From Clostridium fessum (GTDB lineage: Bacteria; Bacillota; Clostridia; Lachnospirales; Lachnospiraceae), in assembly GCF_003024715.1 (NCBI RefSeq), contig NZ_PYLO01000004.1:62001-126000 (forward strand): a DNA stretch of 64,000 nucleotides, in the 5' to 3' direction. The position numbers and the translations under genes were made by a program. The notes below the pieces were generated by a model that saw only the letters and a list, made by a program, of their open reading frames with translations, was not told the DNA's origin and did not search any database. This document shows positions 60,216 through 64,000 of the stretch, one piece after another. How positions within the stretch are numbered: position 1 is the first letter of the stretch; every line of letters begins with the position of its first letter.

Positions 60216-60250
60216 ACTCTGTATTTGATGATGTAGGAGGAGCTCTTAAA

Positions 60251-61603
60251 ATGGGTAAATATTTTGGAACAGACGGATTCCGCGGCGAGGCAAATGTGAC
60301 GCTGACCGTGGAGGACGCCTATAAAGTAGGTCGTTTCCTGGGCTGGTACTATGGACAGAAGACGAAAGCAGATCGCTGCCGGGTTGTGATCGGCAAGGAT
60401 ACGAGACGCAGCAGCTATATGTTTGAATATTCGCTGGTATCGGGACTGACCGCTTCCGGCGCAGATGTCTATTTGCTTCACGTGACAACCACTCCGAGTG
60501 TATCGTATGTTGTACGCACCGAGGAGTTTGACTGCGGTATCATGATCTCCGCAAGCCACAATCCATACTATGACAACGGAATCAAGGTTATCAACGGACG
60601 CGGCGAGAAACTGGAGGAGGAGACGATCGAGAAGATTGAGTCGTATCTGGATGGCGAGATGGGCGAGATTCCATTTGCCAAGCGCGATGCGATCGGACGC
60701 ACCGTTGACTATGCGGCGGGACGCAACCGCTATATCGGTTATCTGATTTCCCTGGCAACACGGTCTTTCAAAAATATGCGGGTAGGTCTTGACTGTGCAA
60801 ACGGAAGCGCTTCCGCGATTGCGAAAAACGTATTCGACGCACTGGGCGCGGAGACACACGTCATCAACAACACGCCGGATGGTCTGAATATCAATACAAA
60901 TTGCGGTTCCACCCACATCGAGGGACTGCAGAAATATGTGGTTGAAAATCATCTGGACGTTGGATTCGCTTATGATGGAGATGCGGATCGCTGCCTGGCA
61001 GTGGACAGTGAGGGCAAGCTGGTGGATGGCGACAAGATCCTCTATGTATGTGGAAAATACATGAAAGAGCAGGGCACGCTGGTCAACAATACGGTTGTCA
61101 CCACGGTTATGTCGAACTTCGGTCTTTATAAGGCATTTGAGCGCGAGGGCATTTCCTATGAGAAGACGGCGGTTGGCGATAAGTATGTCTATGAAAATAT
61201 GTCCCAGAACGGTCACTGTCTGGGAGGCGAGCAGTCGGGTCATATCATTTTCAGCAAACACGCGACGACCGGAGATGGCATTTTAACATCATTAAAGCTG
61301 ATGGAAGTGATTCTGGAGAAGAAAGAGACACTTGCAAAGCTGGCTGATGAGGTGCAGATTTATCCGCAGGTTCTGAAAAATGTCAGAGTTAAGGATAAAG
61401 AGGCGGCGCAGGCAGACCGCGACGTGCAGGCGGAGGTTCAGAAGGTATCGGATGCGTTGGGCGATACCGGTCGAATCTTAGTTCGTCCGAGTGGTACAGA
61501 GCCGCTGATCCGCGTGATGGTCGAGGCACCGACGGATGAAATCTGCGGAAAATATGTAGCACAGGTTGTAGAAATGATAGAAAAAAAGGGACTGGCAGAG
61601 TAA
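60251..61603 (+). CDS. glmM: Phosphoglucosamine mutase
   Basis: 450 residues from ATG 60251 after GTAGGAGGAG. 'GKYFGTDGFRGEAN', the active-site phosphoserine in 'MISASHNPYYDNGIK' (Ser102), the metal-binding 'AYDGDADRCLAVD', and 'RPSGTEPLIRVMVEA'. It converts glucosamine-6-P to glucosamine-1-P for peptidoglycan precursors. The GreA-like gene starts four bases after its stop. Confidence 0.93.
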   Translation: MGKYFGTDGFRGEANVTLTVEDAYKVGRFLGWYYGQKTKADRCRVVIGKDTRRSSYMFEYSLVSGLTASGADVYLLHVTTTPSVSYVVRTEEFDCGIMISASHNPYYDNGIKVINGRGEKLEEETIEKIESYLDGEMGEIPFAKRDAIGRTVDYAAGRNRYIGYLISLATRSFKNMRVGLDCANGSASAIAKNVFDALGAETHVINNTPDGLNINTNCGSTHIEGLQKYVVENHLDVGFAYDGDADRCLAVDSEGKLVDGDKILYVCGKYMKEQGTLVNNTVVTTVMSNFGLYKAFEREGISYEKTAVGDKYVYENMSQNGHCLGGEQSGHIIFSKHATTGDGILTSLKLMEVILEKKETLAKLADEVQIYPQVLKNVRVKDKEAAQADRDVQAEVQKVSDALGDTGRILVRPSGTEPLIRVMVEAPTDEICGKYVAQVVEMIEKKGLAE

Positions 61604-61606
61604 GAC

Positions 61607-62110
61607 ATGAGAGAGCAGCTGACAGAAAGTGATGTAAAGAAGATTCAGGAAGAGATCGACCATCGGAAGCTGGTGGTCCGCAAAGAGGCGATCGAGGCGG
61701 TCAAGGAGGCGCGCGCACAGGGTGACTTGAGCGAAAACTTCGAATATTATGCTGCTAAGAAGGATAAGAACCGGAATGAAAGCCGTATTCGCTATCTGGA
61801 AAATATGCTGAAGCACGCTAAGATCGTATCGGAAGAATCCCGCCCGGATGAGGTCGGAATGAATGATACGGTTACCCTGTATTTTGAGGATGACGACGAG
61901 GAAGAAGTATACCGTCTGGTAACGAGCATCCGGGGCAATTCCCTGGAAAACCGGATCAGCATCGAGTCGCCGCTCGGAAAAGCGATCGAAGGACACCATG
62001 TGGGTGACCAGGTGGAAGTGAAGGTCAACGATAAGAGCAGCTATGTGGTGGAGATCCGGAAGATCGAGAAAACGGGAGAAGAGGATTCGGATCGGATTCG
62101 TAGTTATTAG
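61607..62110 (+). CDS. GreA-like transcript cleavage factor
   Basis: 167 residues, ATG 61607 four bases after glmM. N-terminal coiled coil ('LTESDVKKIQEEIDHRKLVVRKEAIEAVKEARAQGDLSENFEYYAAKKDKN') with the conserved Asp-Leu-Ser-Glu-Asn tip, and a C-terminal globular domain ('ISIESPLGKAIEGHHVGDQVEV'). It rescues backtracked RNA polymerase. It may be the main GreA or a second copy; the coupling to glmM is not a common arrangement. Confidence 0.9.
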   Translation: MREQLTESDVKKIQEEIDHRKLVVRKEAIEAVKEARAQGDLSENFEYYAAKKDKNRNESRIRYLENMLKHAKIVSEESRPDEVGMNDTVTLYFEDDDEEEVYRLVTSIRGNSLENRISIESPLGKAIEGHHVGDQVEVKVNDKSSYVVEIRKIEKTGEEDSDRIRSY

Positions 62111-62139
62111 TTGCAATACAAAGGAGAGTTTTGATTACT

Positions 62140-62652
62140 ATGAAATTTGAAGAATTATGTGATGCACGTTATTCACTTCGTAAATTTGACAGCCGCCCGG
62201 TTGAGGCGGAAAAATTACAGAAAGTGCTGGAGGCAGGACGCAAAGCCCCGACGGCACATAACTTACAGCCACAGCGCTTTTTCGTGATGCAGAGTGAGGA
62301 GGCTCTGGCGAAAGCGGATGCATGTACGGCGTGTCATTTTCATCCGCCGGTTGTGATTGTAGCAGCCTATGATCCAGAGATTTCCTGGAAACGGGAAGAG
62401 GACGGGAAAAACCATGGAGAGATCGATGTGACATTGGCGGTTTCCCAGATGATGCTGCAGGCAGCAGAACTGGGACTGGGAACAACGTATGTTGGTATGT
62501 TTAATCCAGAAAAATTGCTGGAGCAGTTCCCAGAGATGAAGGGTTTACAGCCGACGGCCTATCTTCCGCTTGGATATCCGGCAGAGACAGCTCATCCGTC
62601 CAGGCTGCATGCAGATCGCAAGCCGCTAGAAGAGTTGGCGGTATTTCTGTAA
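62140..62652 (+). CDS. Nitroreductase family protein
   Basis: 170 residues, using ATG 62140; TTG 62131 is closer to AAGGAG (62121-62126) and would add three residues. FMN-binding 'DARYSLRKFDSRPVEAEKLQKVLEAGRKAPTAHNLQPQRFFVM' and 'LGLGTTYVGMFNPEKL' with 'YLPLGYPAE'. NAD(P)H-dependent flavin reductase of unknown natural substrate. The usual downstream terminator is now separated from it by a mobile repeat. Confidence 0.88.
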   Translation: MKFEELCDARYSLRKFDSRPVEAEKLQKVLEAGRKAPTAHNLQPQRFFVMQSEEALAKADACTACHFHPPVVIVAAYDPEISWKREEDGKNHGEIDVTLAVSQMMLQAAELGLGTTYVGMFNPEKLLEQFPEMKGLQPTAYLPLGYPAETAHPSRLHADRKPLEELAVFL

Positions 62653-62666
62653 AATATAGACAATCC

Positions 62667-62799
62667 GTAACTGTTCAGTACCTTCACAGTCACGCGCAAA
62701 AATCCATTAAAAATTGCCTGCGGCAATGGGATTTTTGCCTGCTGGCCCATGTTTTCGTACGGTCAGCGCAGTAAATGCGCAGACCTACTGAACAGTTAC
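62667..62799 (-). mobile_element. 133-bp MITE-like element, subfamily B, copy 2
   Basis: Perfect 14-bp terminal inverted repeats, GTAACTGTTCAGTA and TACTGAACAGTTAC. Flanked exactly by GACAATCC on both sides (62659-62666 and 62800-62807). Internal stems: GCAAAAATCC/GGATTTTTGC and GGTC-A-GCGCA/TGCGC-A-GACC. Inserted between the nitroreductase gene and its terminator. Confidence 0.9.
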
Positions 62800-62832
62800 G
62801 ACAATCCTTTATTTACCATAATCCTTAATCGA

Positions 62833-62875
62833 TACAGTCTGTTTCCTGAGAAGTTTGGAGACAGGCTGTATTTTT
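62833..62875 (+). terminator. Terminator downstream of the nitroreductase gene
   Basis: TACAGTCTGTTTCC (62833-62846) pairs with GGAGACAGGCTGTA (62857-62870) with mismatches, followed by TTTTTG. A copy of the post-terminator repeat follows. Confidence 0.75.
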
Positions 62876-62886
62876 GTGTAATGTCA

Positions 62887-62907
62887 ATGATGCGCACTCG
62901 CGCGAAG
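62887..62907 (+). repeat. Post-terminator repeat copy
   Basis: TGATGCGCACTCGCGCGAAG (62888-62907), identical to the end of the copy at 45263-45283, and again just behind a terminator and TGTGTAAT. Confidence 0.6.
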
Positions 62908-63012
62908 CAGAAATATGTAACGATATATCTTGCAATCCATGTGCATTTAAAAGTATAATAAAAAAATATGAAGAGAAGCATGAAACGATGTAAGATGAGA
63001 AAAGGAAATTGT

Positions 63013-64000
63013 ATGTTATTAAGAGAATATTTAAAAGAATGGACCAAAGAAGACTTATTAAACGAAGCAAGAAGCTACGAGTTAAAGAACTGTTCCCGAC
63101 TTAAAAAGGATGACCTGATTGACCGAATTGTAGAATATTTAACGACGGAAGAGGCACTCCGGGGTAGACTTTCATGCCTGACGAAAGAGCAGATGGTGCT
63201 TTTTTGCAAAGCCTGTACCGAGCCACAGAAAATTTCTGCAGAAGAGATTATGGATGGAATGCAGTTATATAAATACGTACTTGGAAGTTTTGAGGAAGTG
63301 AGTGACTGCTTCACTGTCTTTGAAGAGATTGCACAGGGTTTTAGCGGGATTGACGATGAGGCATTCCGGGCGGTTCAGAGCAAAAAAGGCTGGCTGATGA
63401 AGTGTATCAGCTTCTTTATCGATTATTATGAGATTGCGCCGCTGGAAATTTTGTATGAACTGTACAAATTGAAGGTGAAAGGCACGATCGAAGAAATGAT
63501 CGGGATGCTGGAGGAAATGCCGGAGGACATCACAGAATCCTGCATTTTCCCGATGGAGAAACTGGGAATGCAGGACCTGCCGAAAGAGAATCCGCTTTAT
63601 TCCGAGAGGGGCTTGTATGTACATCTTCCAGTTTTTGAGGGTGATGGACTCACTGCTTTGTTGAAACAGCAGCAGAATAAAAAATTCTATATTCCGTCTG
63701 CACAGCAGTTGGATGAAATCTGTCAGAAAGGGTATGAGGCAGGGGTACTGGCTTATAAGGAGCTGGAGTCCTATTTCATAAAAAAATTGGATGTGCCGTA
63801 TGAGAAAGCGGCTAGATGGTGCTTTGAGACGTGGGCCAGCAGTTATGAAGGAAAATCACCGGCAGAACTGATGAATAAGATGCATGAAGAAGGGATTGTC
63901 TTCCAGAGCGAGCAGCAGATGGGCGAATTTTTAAGACTTCTCATGGATGCGTTCAACAATACGAGAACAAAAGAAAACCGCGGAAATAAACCGTGGGAAT
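63013..64000 (+). CDS. Protein with Rho-N/SAP-like N-terminus (runs off the window)
   Basis: Open from ATG 63013 (AAAGGAAA upstream) to the last base, at least 329 residues, with no stop inside the window. The first 45 residues ('LREYLKEWTKEDLLNEARSYELKNCSRLKKDDLIDRIVEYL') look like a SAP/Rho-N helix-extended-loop-helix, which often binds nucleic acid. The rest is helical and acidic with scattered aromatic residues; I recognise no domain. The missing C-terminus may hold the diagnostic part. Function unknown. Confidence 0.7.
   Translation, partial: MLLREYLKEWTKEDLLNEARSYELKNCSRLKKDDLIDRIVEYLTTEEALRGRLSCLTKEQMVLFCKACTEPQKISAEEIMDGMQLYKYVLGSFEEVSDCFTVFEEIAQGFSGIDDEAFRAVQSKKGWLMKCISFFIDYYEIAPLEILYELYKLKVKGTIEEMIGMLEEMPEDITESCIFPMEKLGMQDLPKENPLYSERGLYVHLPVFEGDGLTALLKQQQNKKFYIPSAQQLDEICQKGYEAGVLAYKELESYFIKKLDVPYEKAARWCFETWASSYEGKSPAELMNKMHEEGIVFQSEQQMGEFLRLLMDAFNNTRTKENRGNKPWE

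Noticed and set aside
59226-61261. Long antisense frames over rfbD and glmM
   Set aside because: Both sense genes are complete with catalytic motifs. The antisense frames have no ribosome binding sites or domains.

Overview
The window looks like chromosome of a butyrate-producing Lachnospiraceae bacterium (Clostridia). Three things point there. A complete crotonyl-CoA butyrate operon (thl-crt-hbd-bcd-etfB-etfA) sits next to a divergent butyryl-CoA:acetate CoA-transferase gene. fchA and fhs stand as separate genes. The housekeeping gene order (secA-prfB, tsaE-tsaB-rimI, rho-rpmE-DUF1385-prmC-prfA) and AGGAGG-type ribosome binding sites are clostridial. Nearly all genes lie on the + strand. No tRNA, rRNA, CRISPR array or intact transposase gene was seen.

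Layout. 1-3060 is an AT-rich decaying accessory patch: the end of a DNA methyltransferase-like gene, a small Cys-rich protein, an ICE-type 'virulence-related' protein, a 5'-truncated phage capsid gene, an intact low-molecular-weight phosphatase and a scrap of a cyclopropane-fatty-acid synthase. 3058-10756 holds a lone acyl carrier protein, an iron alcohol dehydrogenase with a tautomerase, a Cd/Zn efflux locus (ArsR repressor, separate HMA protein, P-type ATPase) and a secreted DUF5722 glycosidase-like protein. 10977-18992 is the butyrate region. 19000-25000 has an MBOAT acyltransferase, a reductase, thioredoxin reductase and an NlpC/P60 cell-wall hydrolase. 25023-45153 carries one-carbon, secretion, translation, tRNA t6A, isoprenoid and ribosomal genes, including an L10 leader. 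45321-56998 carries a Sir2-like protein, DNA repair, cell-envelope and Rho/translation-termination genes and a sortase. 57287-64000 holds dTDP-sugar genes without rmlC, glmM, a GreA-like factor, a nitroreductase and an unfinished gene at the edge.

The most unusual content is non-coding. Five elements of exactly 133 bp (two subfamilies) have terminal inverted repeats around ACTGTTCA/TGAACAGT, and most are bounded by 8-bp direct repeats. The subfamilies differ in stem sequence yet keep the same stems at nearly the same positions, so the fold itself appears conserved. A cluster of five DnaA boxes around a hairpin lies upstream of secA, far from any dnaA gene in view. A 20-21 bp repeat recurs just behind transcription terminators.

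All calls come from reading the sequence and from remembered family features. No database search or folding program was run.
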